Assembly: GCA_026388735.1 (NCBI GenBank)
Contig: JAPLJG010000091.1
Location: 1-36,917, forward strand
Direction: 5' to 3'
DNA from: Deltaproteobacteria bacterium
Lineage (GTDB): Bacteria > Desulfobacterota > Desulfobulbia > Desulfobulbales > Desulfurivibrionaceae
DNA length: 36,917 bases
Shown piece by piece: positions 9,218 to 17,475 of this stretch. The stretch's first letter is position 1. The number at the start of each line of letters is the position of its first letter. The notes beneath the pieces are model-generated. The model was not told the DNA's origin. It searched no databases and worked only from the letters and a program-made list of their open reading frames with translations. The position numbers and the translations under genes are program-made.

Positions 9218-9279
9218 GAGATGAACAGGGAATAAACCTTCCGAAAAATCAAACTTCTCTCTCCATTTTTCCTAATGTT

Positions 9280-9301
9280 CTTTTAACCGGCTTTTAACCG
9301 A
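9280..9301 (+). promoter_or_regulatory. Candidate Pho box upstream of the porin
   Basis: CTTTTAACCGG is followed immediately by CTTTTAACCGA, a near-perfect 11-bp tandem direct repeat 140 bp before the porin start. The spacing fits a PhoB/OmpR-family dimer site. TTTTAACC is closer to the TTAACC-type Pho sites of some other phyla than to the E. coli consensus. I cannot fix a convincing -10 element; AAATAT at 9317 is one option. Confidence 0.4.
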
Positions 9302-9439
9302 ACGATGACTCCGCTCAAATATTTGTCCGTTAGGTTTCTCCGTAACATTTGGATGCGGTGATGGTTGGAACTCTGCTTCTTTCCATTCCCTTTGTTACGA
9401 AGCAACCTTTAATAATTATTACGGAGAAAGGAGAAAGAA

Positions 9440-10771
9440 ATGAGGAAGGTATTATCAGCGGCAGCAGCATTGGGTGTTTGCCTTACCCTGCCCGCAGCCG
9501 CATTGGCGGGCGCAGGTATGAGCGACGAGCAGATTTTGCAGGAGTTGGAGTATCTGCGCACCAAGGTCGCCTCCCAGCAGGAGCATATCGATGCCCTTGG
9601 GGCCATGGTGGATAAGAAGGTGTCGGCCAAGGTTGAGGAAGAAGTCAAGAAAGTCGGCGGTAGCGGTGGCAGCAGCAAGGTGGCATTGGCCAATGAGTTT
9701 ATTGATCAACTGACCTTGAAAGGCGACCTGCGGGTTCGCTATGAGAAGCGTGATCTTGATTATTATGATCAAGCCAATACCGCCGATGTGGCCCGTGACC
9801 GCTTGCGGACTCGTTTTCGTCTTGGCGGCGTGTGGGAGAATAAGGCCGAGAATTGGGAAGTGGGGGCGGGCCTGGCCACCGGCGAGGCAGCAAATGCCGA
9901 TGGTTCCCATCTTGCGACCAGTACCAACGGAACGTGGTCGAAAAGCAGTGCCTTCCAGTCCAACGATCTCTGGCTTGATTATGCCTACGCATCGCATAAG
10001 GTTGAGGATTTCAAGTTTACCATTGGGCAGCAGCTCAACCCCTATGAGACCTCCTGGGTGTTGTGGGACAGCGACGTGCGTTTGGCCGGTTTGACCGGTC
10101 AGTATGGCAAAAAGGAGGGCTTGTTTGCCACCGTGGGCGGTTACGGCGCGAAACTGGTGAATGACGACAACACCGCCATGCTCTACATGGGCCAGGCCGG
10201 TTATCGGGGTAAGGTGGGCGACGTTGCCTATACCCTGGCTGCCGGTTATCAGAAATATGACCAATCCTTCATCAACGACAAGGCCAATACCGTACTCAAT
10301 ACCGTTGACCCGGCCAAGTATGCCTTGGAGATCGGCGATCTTTATGGCAAGGTCTCCTTTCCGGTGTCCAGCGTCAAGCTCTCCCTCTATGGCCATATCT
10401 GGCAGAATTTTGGCGCCGACGGCAATATCGGTCAGAGTCAGGCAAAGGATTTTCCCAAGAAGCCGGGCGATGCCGATCTCGGTTGGGTGGTTGGTCTTGA
10501 TGCCAAGATTGACAAAATTCGTCTGGGCTATGCCTATGCAGTGGTTGAGGCCGATTCGCTCTATGGCGCCCTCACGGATTCCGATTTTGGCGACGGCATT
10601 TCCACGACCAACAAGAAGGGGCATCGGGTGCAGGCTGGCTACGATTTTACAAAGAACTGGGCGGCTGATTTCACCTGGATGAACTATAAACAGGACGAGG
10701 CGTATTACTCGGCCAACAATAAGGTAGACAGCGTCGATCTCTATCAGTTTGACGTAAGCTATAAGTTCTAA
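9440..10771 (+). CDS. Outer-membrane porin, possibly phosphate-linked
   Basis: A 443-aa porin. The signal peptide ends at about residue 23 (PAAALA). A short coiled-coil region follows (about 25-75, EELxYLRTKVASQQEHIDAL-like). After about residue 85 come alternating amphipathic strands with aromatic girdles, typical of a beta-barrel, and the chain ends in Phe (FDVSYKF), the usual outer-membrane sorting signal. The N-terminal coiled coil plus barrel matches the putative-porin families common in deltaproteobacteria. The gene is divergent from pstS with 443 bp between the starts. That spacer has 11-bp direct repeats in both directions, so I infer phosphate-starvation induction, by analogy with PhoE/OprP. 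AAAGGAG precedes the ATG. The substrate is not readable from sequence. Confidence 0.85.
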   Translation: MRKVLSAAAALGVCLTLPAAALAGAGMSDEQILQELEYLRTKVASQQEHIDALGAMVDKKVSAKVEEEVKKVGGSGGSSKVALANEFIDQLTLKGDLRVRYEKRDLDYYDQANTADVARDRLRTRFRLGGVWENKAENWEVGAGLATGEAANADGSHLATSTNGTWSKSSAFQSNDLWLDYAYASHKVEDFKFTIGQQLNPYETSWVLWDSDVRLAGLTGQYGKKEGLFATVGGYGAKLVNDDNTAMLYMGQAGYRGKVGDVAYTLAAGYQKYDQSFINDKANTVLNTVDPAKYALEIGDLYGKVSFPVSSVKLSLYGHIWQNFGADGNIGQSQAKDFPKKPGDADLGWVVGLDAKIDKIRLGYAYAVVEADSLYGALTDSDFGDGISTTNKKGHRVQAGYDFTKNWAADFTWMNYKQDEAYYSANNKVDSVDLYQFDVSYKF

Positions 10772-10802
10772 CGGGCTTTATCTTCTCCTGGAAGTGTGGT
10801 GT

Positions 10803-10946
10803 AGGCCGTCCTGTCTCCTCCCAGGCAGGGCGGCCTTACCCGAAAATAATGGAGAGGTAATCCAAAACGAACAACTTCGCAGTACCTGTAGTACATCTCA
10901 CTCCTTAGCCCCCCTGTCAGAGCATCGGCCGGGGGGTGTTTTTTTT
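10803..10946 (+). terminator. Tandem hairpins ending the porin transcript
   Basis: The first hairpin, AGGCCGTCCTG (10803-10813) with CAGGGCGGCCT (10826-10836), has one wobble and no T-run. The second, CCCCCC (10909-10914) with GGGGGG (10931-10936), is followed by TG and eight T's to 10946, which makes it a rho-independent terminator. The 70 bases between them hold no open frame worth calling. Confidence 0.75.
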
Positions 10947-10957
10947 GTGATCGACTC

Positions 10958-10983
10958 TAAAGCAAAAATAACCTCCCCGTAAT
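10958..10983 (+). promoter_or_regulatory. Possible sigma-28 type promoter for the signalling cassette
   Basis: TAAAGCAA and CCCGTAAT, 10 bases apart, resemble the flagellar sigma-28 pattern (TAAAGTTT, 11 bases, GCCGATAA). The match is partial in the -10 half. It lies 74 bp before the Cys-rich small gene that leads into the chemotaxis receptor, a class of gene often under sigma-28. Confidence 0.25.
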
Positions 10984-11056
10984 CATCGCCTAATAAAGAG
11001 GCGGTAGTTTGGTCTCCATGAAAACAAGATTACAACCATATAGGGAGGCTAACGCC

Positions 11057-11299
11057 ATGCACTGCAAACATCTTCTCCATTACAGCCACGGGACACACAC
11101 CTGGTCCGTGGCCAGCTGTTCCGCCAAGAACACTCCGTACGTTCCTAGCCTGGGTGAGGTGGAAAGGTTTTGCCAAAGCGGCAAACACACCGTCTGCCCC
11201 GCCTATCTTTTCTCATGCGAGGCGGGATGTCTGCCAAGGGAAAGAGGTATCCCTGGCGGGATCAGCAGCAGGCAAATCAACAAACAGAAAAGTGCCTAA
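11057..11299 (+). CDS. Cys-rich small protein preceding a chemotaxis receptor
   Basis: An 80-aa protein starting at ATG 11057, where AGGGAGG sits at a good distance; the upstream ATGs at 11009 and 11018 lack such a site. It has seven cysteines: C3, one in VASCSAK, one in VERFCQSGK, one in HTVCPAY, and three in the tail FSCEAGCLPRE. It also has several histidines and no membrane segment. The phrase PYVPSLGEVERFCQSGKH resembles short Cys-rich proteins that I associate with deltaproteobacterial signalling genes, but I cannot name a family. Metal binding is an inference from the Cys/His spacing. The methyl-accepting protein starts 28 bp downstream on the same strand. Confidence 0.7.
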   Translation: MHCKHLLHYSHGTHTWSVASCSAKNTPYVPSLGEVERFCQSGKHTVCPAYLFSCEAGCLPRERGIPGGISSRQINKQKSA

Positions 11300-11326
11300 T
11301 TCATTCAAGCAGCACGGGAGAACGTT

Positions 11327-12964
11327 ATGCGTTGGAACTTAAAAAATAGGCTTGGTTTTTTCTTTGTTTTTATCATGTTGGCCGCAGGCGTTGGGATGAG
11401 CGTGCTGTACACCATTTCCGTAACCACCCAGGAGCAGCTCATCTCTGGAGCAAGCCAGGCAAATAAAAATATCCAGATTTCCGGAGAGGATGGCATCGAC
11501 AATGTGCTCCTGGTCCGGGAGTTGCAATCAGCCTTGCTGGAGCAGATGCTGCTGTGGAAGAATTTTTTGGTGCGGGGCAAGTTTCAGGATATGCAGACAA
11601 AATATGCAGAGGCATTTGAAAAAGGCGATTCCCGGATTGTTGCCATGCTGGGGGCGGGGCAGAAAGCCCTGGCGCAGGATGCGGCGGCCCAGGCACAGTT
11701 GCAGCGGATTGCCGAAGAATATGATGGCTTCAAGAAGCAGAAGGCTATTGGCCAGAGCATGATTGGGTTTCAGGAAAATTATTACGATGGTATTCGGGCT
11801 GCGGATCAGTACACCGGGGACAAGGGGACTCAAGCCATCACCATGACCCGTGCGCTGGCGGAACAGATTGCCAAGCAGGCAGGGGTGCGGACGGGTGAAA
11901 CCATTGCTGTAACGGGAAGTAAACATGAGGCCTTGTTTCAGAAGGCGAAGAACCTTTCTCTTTTTGCCCTTCTCGGGTCCGGGCTCGGCGTTTTCGGAGT
12001 GTTCCTGTTTATCCTCTATTACCTTGGCCGTAAGGTGATTCAGCCCATGATGCAGATCAAGGAAAGATTGCAGGGCGTGGTGGAGCAGGTCTATGAGGAG
12101 TCAACCCAGCTTTCCGCGTCAAGCCTGAGTCTGGCGGAAGGGGCGGGGCGCCAGGCTGCCGGGGTGGAAGAGACCGGGGCCTCCATTGAACAGCTTCTCG
12201 GGCAGACCCAGGCCAACAACGAAAGCGCCCGGCAGGCCAGCGCTCTTTCCAAGGGCATGCAACAGGTGGTGCAGGAGGGCGGGGCGCAGATGGCCAATAT
12301 GCTGCAAGCCATGCAGGAGATGGAAGGCCAGTCTTCCGAGGTAATGAAGATCATCAAGAACATCAACGATATCGCCTTTCAGACCAACCTGCTGGCGCTC
12401 AACGCCGCAGTGGAGGCGGCCAGGGCCGGGGAAGCCGGGGCCGGGTTCGGCGTGGTTGCCGATGAGATTCGGAGGTTGGCCCATAATGTGGCAACCTCTG
12501 CCAAGGAAACCGGCGATATTATTCAGAATAATATCGAGAAGGTGAAGCAGGGCAGCGTGTTGTGTGAGAGTCTGGACAAGGCATTCGTTGAAATCCACCA
12601 GGGGATTGCCAAGGTGGACGCGGAGGTGCAGAACATCGCCCAGGCATTCGTTGAAATCCACCAGGGGATTGCCAAGGTGGACGCGGAGGTGCAGAACATC
12701 GCCCAGGCCAGTGACGAGCAGGTTATCGGCATCCGACAGGTGAGCGCGGCCATGGGAGAGATCGACACGGTGAGCCTGGCGGCTTCGTCCGAGGCGGAAG
12801 AGGCGGCTAGAACCGCGGCTGAATTGCGGATGCAGGCGGTGGAGCTGCGGCGCATCTCGGCCTCTCTGGTTACCCTGATCAACGGAGATGAGAAAACGGC
12901 CGGGGAAGAGGAATGGGAAGAGGAAGAGGCCGGGCAGTTTCAGCCCCGGTTGGTGGCCGCATGA
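11327..12964 (+). CDS. Methyl-accepting chemotaxis protein with 21-residue tandem duplication
   Basis: A 545-aa membrane receptor. TM1 spans about residues 10-30, a helical sensor region of about 180 residues follows, and TM2 spans about 213-235. After a short HAMP-like linker comes the cytoplasmic signalling hairpin, whose tip has the canonical [18 protein letters not shown] (about residue 350 on). It would relay a periplasmic signal to CheA/CheW. In the descending helix, residues 419-439 (AFVEIHQ...NIAQ) are repeated exactly as 440-460, and the DNA copies are identical. I see no matching insertion in the ascending helix. There is no C-terminal CheR-docking pentapeptide; the tail is acidic. 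GGGAG precedes the ATG. Its stop lies just before or overlaps the next start. Confidence 0.92.
   Translation: MRWNLKNRLGFFFVFIMLAAGVGMSVLYTISVTTQEQLISGASQANKNIQISGEDGIDNVLLVRELQSALLEQMLLWKNFLVRGKFQDMQTKYAEAFEKGDSRIVAMLGAGQKALAQDAAAQAQLQRIAEEYDGFKKQKAIGQSMIGFQENYYDGIRAADQYTGDKGTQAITMTRALAEQIAKQAGVRTGETIAVTGSKHEALFQKAKNLSLFALLGSGLGVFGVFLFILYYLGRKVIQPMMQIKERLQGVVEQVYEESTQLSASSLSLAEGAGRQAAGVEETGASIEQLLGQTQANNESARQASALSKGMQQVVQEGGAQMANMLQAMQEMEGQSSEVMKIIKNINDIAFQTNLLALNAAVEAARAGEAGAGFGVVADEIRRLAHNVATSAKETGDIIQNNIEKVKQGSVLCESLDKAFVEIHQGIAKVDAEVQNIAQAFVEIHQGIAKVDAEVQNIAQASDEQVIGIRQVSAAMGEIDTVSLAASSEAEEAARTAAELRMQAVELRRISASLVTLINGDEKTAGEEEWEEEEAGQFQPRLVAA
12581..12706 (+). repeat. Perfect 63-bp tandem duplication inside the receptor gene
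   Basis: Unit 1 is 12581-12643 and unit 2 is 12644-12706. Both start GCATTCGTTGAAATCCACC and end GAACATCGCCCAG, with no differences that I can see. Because 63 bp is 21 codons, or three heptads, the frame and the coiled-coil register are kept. Confidence 0.97.
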
Positions 12965-12984
12965 GTCAGGCAGCGGAGGTCATT

Positions 12985-14847
12985 ATGCTGGAAAAAGAGG
13001 CCGGACGTTTAAAGTTTCAGCCCAATAGGATATCACGGGGAGAGATCTTGGATCTTCTTGACAATGACGGCCTCACCGCCTGGTTTCAGCCTGTCTTTTC
13101 ACGGCAGACCGGGGAGGTCTTCGGGTACGAGGCCTTGGCCAGGCTGCGCGAAAGGCGGACCCCTCCCCTCGATATCGGGGAGCTTTTTCAACGGGCCCAG
13201 GCCGAAGGCGTTATTTCCAGCCTCGATATGATCTGCCGGGAACATGCCTTCTGTCGCGCGGCGGAGCTTGGTTTTGCCGACAGGAACGCCTACCTCTATG
13301 TGAATATCTGCCCGGCCACCCTCATGCATCCCGACCACCGGGGCGGCGCCACCGACCGGCTGGCCGAGGAATGCGGTATTGCCAAGGAGCGGGTCATCCT
13401 GGAGATCACCGAGCAGGAGGCGATCCGCAACTACGATCTTTTTAAAAAGTCGGTGGAGTACTACCGAAAACGGGGATACAAGATTGCCATTGATGACTTC
13501 GGCGTCGGCTATGGCGGCTTGAAAATGCTCTCGGTGATCGAGCCGGATTACCTTAAGGTCGACCGCCATTTCATCACCAATATCGACAAGGATTCCTTCA
13601 AGCATAATCTGGTGGACGCCATTGCCACGGTGTGCCACAAACTCGGCATTACCGTGATCGCCGAGGGGATCGAGCGGCAGGAAGAGCTGGAGACCCTGGC
13701 CCGGTTTGATATCGATCTGCTCCAAGGCTACCTGCTGGAGCGGCCCGGCCCGGATCTTTCCCGGCAGCGCCTCGCGCCGCTGGTGGTTCGGGAAGATTCC
13801 TCGTATTGTTCGGAAGCCCAGGGGGAACCCTGTACCATCGGCGACACCGTTAAATACATCGAGCCGCTTTCCCCCCGGCAGTCACTCATGACCGCCCACC
13901 AGCGCTTCATGGATGATGTCAAGCTCCAGGGCATCCCGGTTGTCGATGAGCAAAGGGTGCTGGGCATGCTGAACCGCATGCATTTTCTGGAAAAACAGAT
14001 GGTCGGCCCCCATGGCTATGGCTTTGCCCTCTCCGCCCACCGGGCGGTCAAGGATGTGCTGGGGGATGATTTTCTCTTGGTTGAGGCGGCAACGCCCATG
14101 GAGGAGGTGGTGCGGAGGATCAAGGCCCGCCGCGGCAGACATCTGTACGACGACATCTGTGTGACCCGAAACGGCAAGTATCTCGGCACCGTGGCCATCA
14201 ACGCCCTGCTCGAGGCCATCACCCAGAAAAGCATTCAGCTGGCCAAGGGGGCGAATCCCTTGTCCGGCCTGCCGGGCAACGAATTCATCCAGCGGACCGT
14301 GGCCACCTTTTTGCAACGCAAGGTCAATTTTGACGTGTGCTACATCGACATCGACGATTTCAAACCCTACAACGACTATTACGGTTTTGAAAAGGGGGAC
14401 CTGGTCATCCAGCGGATCGGCCGGCTCATCGTCGATATCGTCCAGCCCGGGATCAACGACCGCTTCCGCTTTGTCGGCCACATCGGCGGGGATGATTTCA
14501 TCGTGATTACAAGGCCCCATGCCTCCCAGCAGATCTGTCAGCAGATCATCGACGGCTTGCAGGGGCTGCTCCCCGAATTCCACGGGGAACAGGAGGTGCA
14601 GGAGGGGCATTATTATGCCCGGGACCGGCAGGGGGAGCAACGGCAATTTGCTCTGCTTTCGCTTTCCATCGGCATCGTCAGTACCGAGGAGTGCCCGGTG
14701 AATTCATACGCGGAGCTGGCTTTTCTCGCCTCCGGGGTAAAGCGGGCGGCCAAGCAGGAAAAAGGCTCAGCCATTGTCCGTAACCGGCGGGAGGAAGTGA
14801 GATCGGAGATGCTTCCGGAAAACGGCGAAGCCACATCAGTGGCATAA
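12985..14847 (+). CDS. EAL-CBS-GGDDF cyclic-di-GMP signalling protein
   Basis: A soluble protein of about 620 aa. The EAL domain (about 30-270) has intact phosphodiesterase signatures: EAL at 49-51, EITEQE, IAIDDFGVGYG near 169, LKVDRHF and VIAEGIE. Two CBS-like modules cover about 285-415. The C-terminal GGDEF domain begins with the linker NPLSGLPGN and has GGDDF at 501-505. Asp in place of the catalytic Glu in the fourth position suggests weak or absent cyclase activity, so the net output is probably c-di-GMP breakdown, with the CBS pair sensing an adenine nucleotide. Start: ATG 12985 has GGAGG five bases upstream. ATG 12961, overlapping the receptor stop as ATGA, has no ribosome site and is the alternative. 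Confidence 0.9.
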   Translation: MLEKEAGRLKFQPNRISRGEILDLLDNDGLTAWFQPVFSRQTGEVFGYEALARLRERRTPPLDIGELFQRAQAEGVISSLDMICREHAFCRAAELGFADRNAYLYVNICPATLMHPDHRGGATDRLAEECGIAKERVILEITEQEAIRNYDLFKKSVEYYRKRGYKIAIDDFGVGYGGLKMLSVIEPDYLKVDRHFITNIDKDSFKHNLVDAIATVCHKLGITVIAEGIERQEELETLARFDIDLLQGYLLERPGPDLSRQRLAPLVVREDSSYCSEAQGEPCTIGDTVKYIEPLSPRQSLMTAHQRFMDDVKLQGIPVVDEQRVLGMLNRMHFLEKQMVGPHGYGFALSAHRAVKDVLGDDFLLVEAATPMEEVVRRIKARRGRHLYDDICVTRNGKYLGTVAINALLEAITQKSIQLAKGANPLSGLPGNEFIQRTVATFLQRKVNFDVCYIDIDDFKPYNDYYGFEKGDLVIQRIGRLIVDIVQPGINDRFRFVGHIGGDDFIVITRPHASQQICQQIIDGLQGLLPEFHGEQEVQEGHYYARDRQGEQRQFALLSLSIGIVSTEECPVNSYAELAFLASGVKRAAKQEKGSAIVRNRREEVRSEMLPENGEATSVA

Positions 14848-14869
14848 CTAAAAGATGAGGTCTCCCATA

Positions 14870-15301
14870 ATGCAATGCAGCGAAAGCAGGATTGACCAGG
14901 AACCCGGCATGGTGCTCGTTGTCGAAGATGATGAGGATATCGCCCAACTGTTATGTTATTCGTTGCGGAAAAACAAGGTCCCTGTGGCCATCGCCCATGA
15001 CGGCTTGACGGCCTTTGCCCTGGTGGAGCAGTTGCGGCCCGCTTTGGTTTTGCTGGACATCATGTTGCCCTGCCTTGACGGTCATGAGGTCTGTCGGCTG
15101 ATTCGCTCGCACCCGGATCGGTATCTGGCGGAGACCCCGGTGGTCATGCTCTCCGCGCTCGGCGCGCCTAAGGATATTGAAAAAGGAATGGGGATGGGCG
15201 CCAATGCATATTTTGCCAAACCCTATTCGGTGAAGGATGTGGTTATGGCCACCATGGAATGGCTTGGAAACGGCGAGGGGGAACCCAAGGGGGAAGGTTG
15301 A
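14870..15301 (+). CDS. Stand-alone receiver (CheY-like) response regulator
   Basis: A 143-aa single receiver domain with no output domain. The acidic pair is E19-D20-D21 (VVEDDEDI), the phospho-acceptor D63 (LLDIMLP) and the conserved Lys K117 (FAKPYS). A short Gly/Glu-rich tail follows. It is the last gene of the plus-strand cassette and probably acts on the receptor or c-di-GMP partners by protein contact. Start 14870 has GAGG nine bases before; ATG 14855 would add five residues. No histidine kinase is encoded nearby, so its phosphate donor, perhaps a CheA encoded elsewhere, is unknown. Confidence 0.88.
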   Translation: MQCSESRIDQEPGMVLVVEDDEDIAQLLCYSLRKNKVPVAIAHDGLTAFALVEQLRPALVLLDIMLPCLDGHEVCRLIRSHPDRYLAETPVVMLSALGAPKDIEKGMGMGANAYFAKPYSVKDVVMATMEWLGNGEGEPKGEG

Positions 15302-15306
15302 AAAAA

Positions 15307-15354
15307 GGCGCAAGGTGAAAGGTCTGGAGTTTTTTGTTCCTTTCACCTTGCGCC
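15307..15354. terminator. Bidirectional terminator with perfect 16-bp stem
   Basis: GGCGCAAGGTGAAAGG (15307-15322) and CCTTTCACCTTGCGCC (15339-15354) pair perfectly. Six A's precede it and a T-rich run follows, so it can end both the plus-strand signalling cassette and the minus-strand lipid operon that converge here. Confidence 0.92.
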
Positions 15355-15367
15355 TTGCCTTCTTCTT

Positions 15368-16423
15368 TTAGATTTTTTCCTGGCGCACATGGAAGGAGAG
15401 CATGGCGCCGGTCACGGTACTGAATCCCGTGTAGACGAAAAGCAACAGCCATAGGGATTGAAAGAAGAGCAGGGGGACTGGATTCCAGAGTGAGGCAAGT
15501 CCGGCCTCCAGGTTGGTCTGGCTGCCGGGGTTGTTCCCGCCATATAGTCCGAGAAGAAAGCAGTAACCGATCCCCAACAGCGCCAATTGTTGATAGGCGG
15601 AAAATTTCCCTTCGCCCCGGTAGTCGGCGCGCAGATATTCGGAAAGTATCCGCCAGGCAAGGGCGAAGAGGCTGGCGAGCAGAAAAGCTGCGCGGAAATA
15701 TCCCTCCAGAAAGAGATACATGGCCACCAGGCCGAAGCTCACCGAAAGCAATGAGGTGATGGCCTGGATCGGGATCACCCCGACCCCGGCAAGGCCGGAG
15801 GCGTAAGCAATCTTCTTGGTGGAGCCGTGGAAGGTGGTGGCGAATGGAGCGAAGATCCGGCGTGTTCTCGGTCCCAGTTCGGATAAGGGTTTGCCGTAGC
15901 AGCAGCCGAAACTGAGGCAGGCAAGTCTGCCGATCCCCTCGCCCAGCAGATAGGCAACCGCCAGGGCGGCCATCATCGGGACGAGGGAGACCTGCGGCGC
16001 GGCCAAGCGTACGGCCAGTCCGTTATAGGCCGCCACTGCCGGGGGCATGCTCAGCAGACCGATGATGGCGGCGCCGCCCACGGTGAAGGTGTTGCGTTTT
16101 TTCTCCACCGCCATGGCGAGCAGCTTGGCTGCCGCCACCGAGCAGCCCATCACCCCGAGGAGCAGTCCGATGATCCCCCACATGGGCACACCCAGGGAGG
16201 CCAGGAGGAGAAAGAAGGCCACCGCCCCGAAAAGACTGCCGCTGGCGAGCAGCGCCCCGTAATAGGTGAGGTTGGTGCCGCGCCAGCAGCCATCCGCATC
16301 ACCTTTTTGGGTCGGGATCGTGGCGATGATCTGCCACTCCTCGCGTGGCAAAACCTTGTAGGCCCACAGCAGCAGGGGAAGCAGCGCCAGGCCCAGGATC
16401 AGGGTGAAAAGGGAGTTGCTCAT
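15368..16423 (-). CDS. Lgt-like polytopic membrane protein
   Basis: A 351-aa protein with seven or more hydrophobic segments. It resembles the prolipoprotein diacylglyceryl transferase superfamily: the central segment GEGIGRLACLSFGCCYGKP corresponds to the family's Gly-Arg signature in its GCCYG variant, and ILSEYLRADYRGEG near residue 255 matches the C-terminal SE-LR-D-RG motif of that subgroup. True Lgt transfers diacylglycerol from phosphatidylglycerol to lipoproteins, but the HGGL and GNF signatures of housekeeping Lgt are not visible, so this is probably a paralogue with another acceptor. It is the last gene of a three-gene operon, 43 bp after a phosphatidylserine-decarboxylase-like gene. 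AGGAG precedes the ATG. Confidence 0.75.
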   Translation of the reverse strand: MSNSLFTLILGLALLPLLLWAYKVLPREEWQIIATIPTQKGDADGCWRGTNLTYYGALLASGSLFGAVAFFLLLASLGVPMWGIIGLLLGVMGCSVAAAKLLAMAVEKKRNTFTVGGAAIIGLLSMPPAVAAYNGLAVRLAAPQVSLVPMMAALAVAYLLGEGIGRLACLSFGCCYGKPLSELGPRTRRIFAPFATTFHGSTKKIAYASGLAGVGVIPIQAITSLLSVSFGLVAMYLFLEGYFRAAFLLASLFALAWRILSEYLRADYRGEGKFSAYQQLALLGIGYCFLLGLYGGNNPGSQTNLEAGLASLWNPVPLLFFQSLWLLLFVYTGFSTVTGAMLSFHVRQEKI

Positions 16424-16466
16424 CTCGTTTCTCCTTTGTCGGAAAGATTATTGTATGGACAAGTTC

Positions 16467-17465
16467 TTAGTCTTTTGCCACGGCGATGAGGGAGCGCGCC
16501 TGAACCTCGACTTCCACCAGGGGCCGTCCGAAGCCCAGGCTGAAGCGGCTGTGTACATCGATCCGTCTTCCGTTTTTAAGGAGATCCTCGGCAAAGTGGG
16601 CCCGGCCTTTTTCAAAAAGCAGGATGTCGGTGCTGCTCCCCGGCCGGTAGAGGCTCTTGGGCTGCCCCTTGCTCAGGAACATGCCGGGCCGAATCCGCAG
16701 CGGATGGTCATAGCCCGTATCGCTGTAGCATTGCACGATGTCGCCGATCATCATGGCCACCACCTCCACCATGGCCACATATCCCACCCCGGTGCCGCCT
16801 TCCACGTCGGTGTCGATGATGGTGACCACCCGTTTGTTCTTGGAATACGGGGTGACCACCTCCACCACGGCGCCGGGATTGCAGGAGTGATACGCGCCGC
16901 CCAGGGAGTAGTGATCCACCACCCGGCCGGAGACCGGGGTGTGGTTGTAATGGTATTTGTCCGGGGTCAAGCGGAAGACGGCGTAGTCGCCGTGGCTAAA
17001 GACCTCAAGCCAGCGGCGGCGGTCAGCGCCCAGCAGCTCCTGATAATCGAAAAATTTATCCTTGAGAAACAGGGGGGAATCGGGATGCAGAGCTCCCAGC
17101 GCCACCCGGGCGTCGGCGGGTGAGACCACGACAGTGTCCAGATGCGGCATGGGGCGGCATTGCCAATAGCGGATCTGCCGTTCGAAGATTTTGCGCGGGG
17201 TGGTGAAGTGTGCCCGTGGGGCCACGCATTCGGTAAGATCGACGCCGCAGCGCGCCAGGAAGCGGGAGTTGCCGCTCAGCCTCGGCCCCAGCGCCAGGTC
17301 AAAATGGTAGAACCCCAACAGGCTTGAGATGCGGGCCGAGGTTGCCAGGCGAAAGAGAAAAGGGGCTTGTTCTCTGGCCCGGGAGTAGAGGAAGCGGACG
17401 ATTCGGTCGCCGAAGAGTTCCTCGGTCATGACCGTGCCGCTCAACCGTTCGACGTATTGATGCAT
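16467..17465 (-). CDS. Phosphatidylserine decarboxylase family protein
   Basis: A 332-aa proenzyme-like protein. The conserved DKYHYNHTPVSG near residue 175 matches the family's D-x-H-x-x-H-x-P-V-x-G pattern, and GGAYHSCNP and DTDVEGGTGVGYVAMVEV follow. GSST at 276-279 is the expected self-cleavage site, which would release a C-terminal chain of about 55 residues carrying the pyruvoyl cofactor. Such enzymes decarboxylate phosphatidylserine, or in some cases other amino-acid or modified substrates. The protein is longer and more divergent than the housekeeping minimal types. Start 17465 is preceded by AGGAG; extending further upstream would run into the preceding gene. It begins 10 bp after the stop of the 800-aa gene, so the two are probably translationally coupled. 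Confidence 0.83.
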   Translation of the reverse strand: MHQYVERLSGTVMTEELFGDRIVRFLYSRAREQAPFLFRLATSARISSLLGFYHFDLALGPRLSGNSRFLARCGVDLTECVAPRAHFTTPRKIFERQIRYWQCRPMPHLDTVVVSPADARVALGALHPDSPLFLKDKFFDYQELLGADRRRWLEVFSHGDYAVFRLTPDKYHYNHTPVSGRVVDHYSLGGAYHSCNPGAVVEVVTPYSKNKRVVTIIDTDVEGGTGVGYVAMVEVVAMMIGDIVQCYSDTGYDHPLRIRPGMFLSKGQPKSLYRPGSSTDILLFEKGRAHFAEDLLKNGRRIDVHSRFSLGFGRPLVEVEVQARSLIAVAKD

Positions 17466-17475
17466 GGTTGCTCTC

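Noticed and set aside
12581-12706. The direct repeat as a CRISPR or minisatellite array
   Set aside because: There are only two units, with no spacers, and they are in frame within a coding coiled coil; this is a gene-internal duplication.
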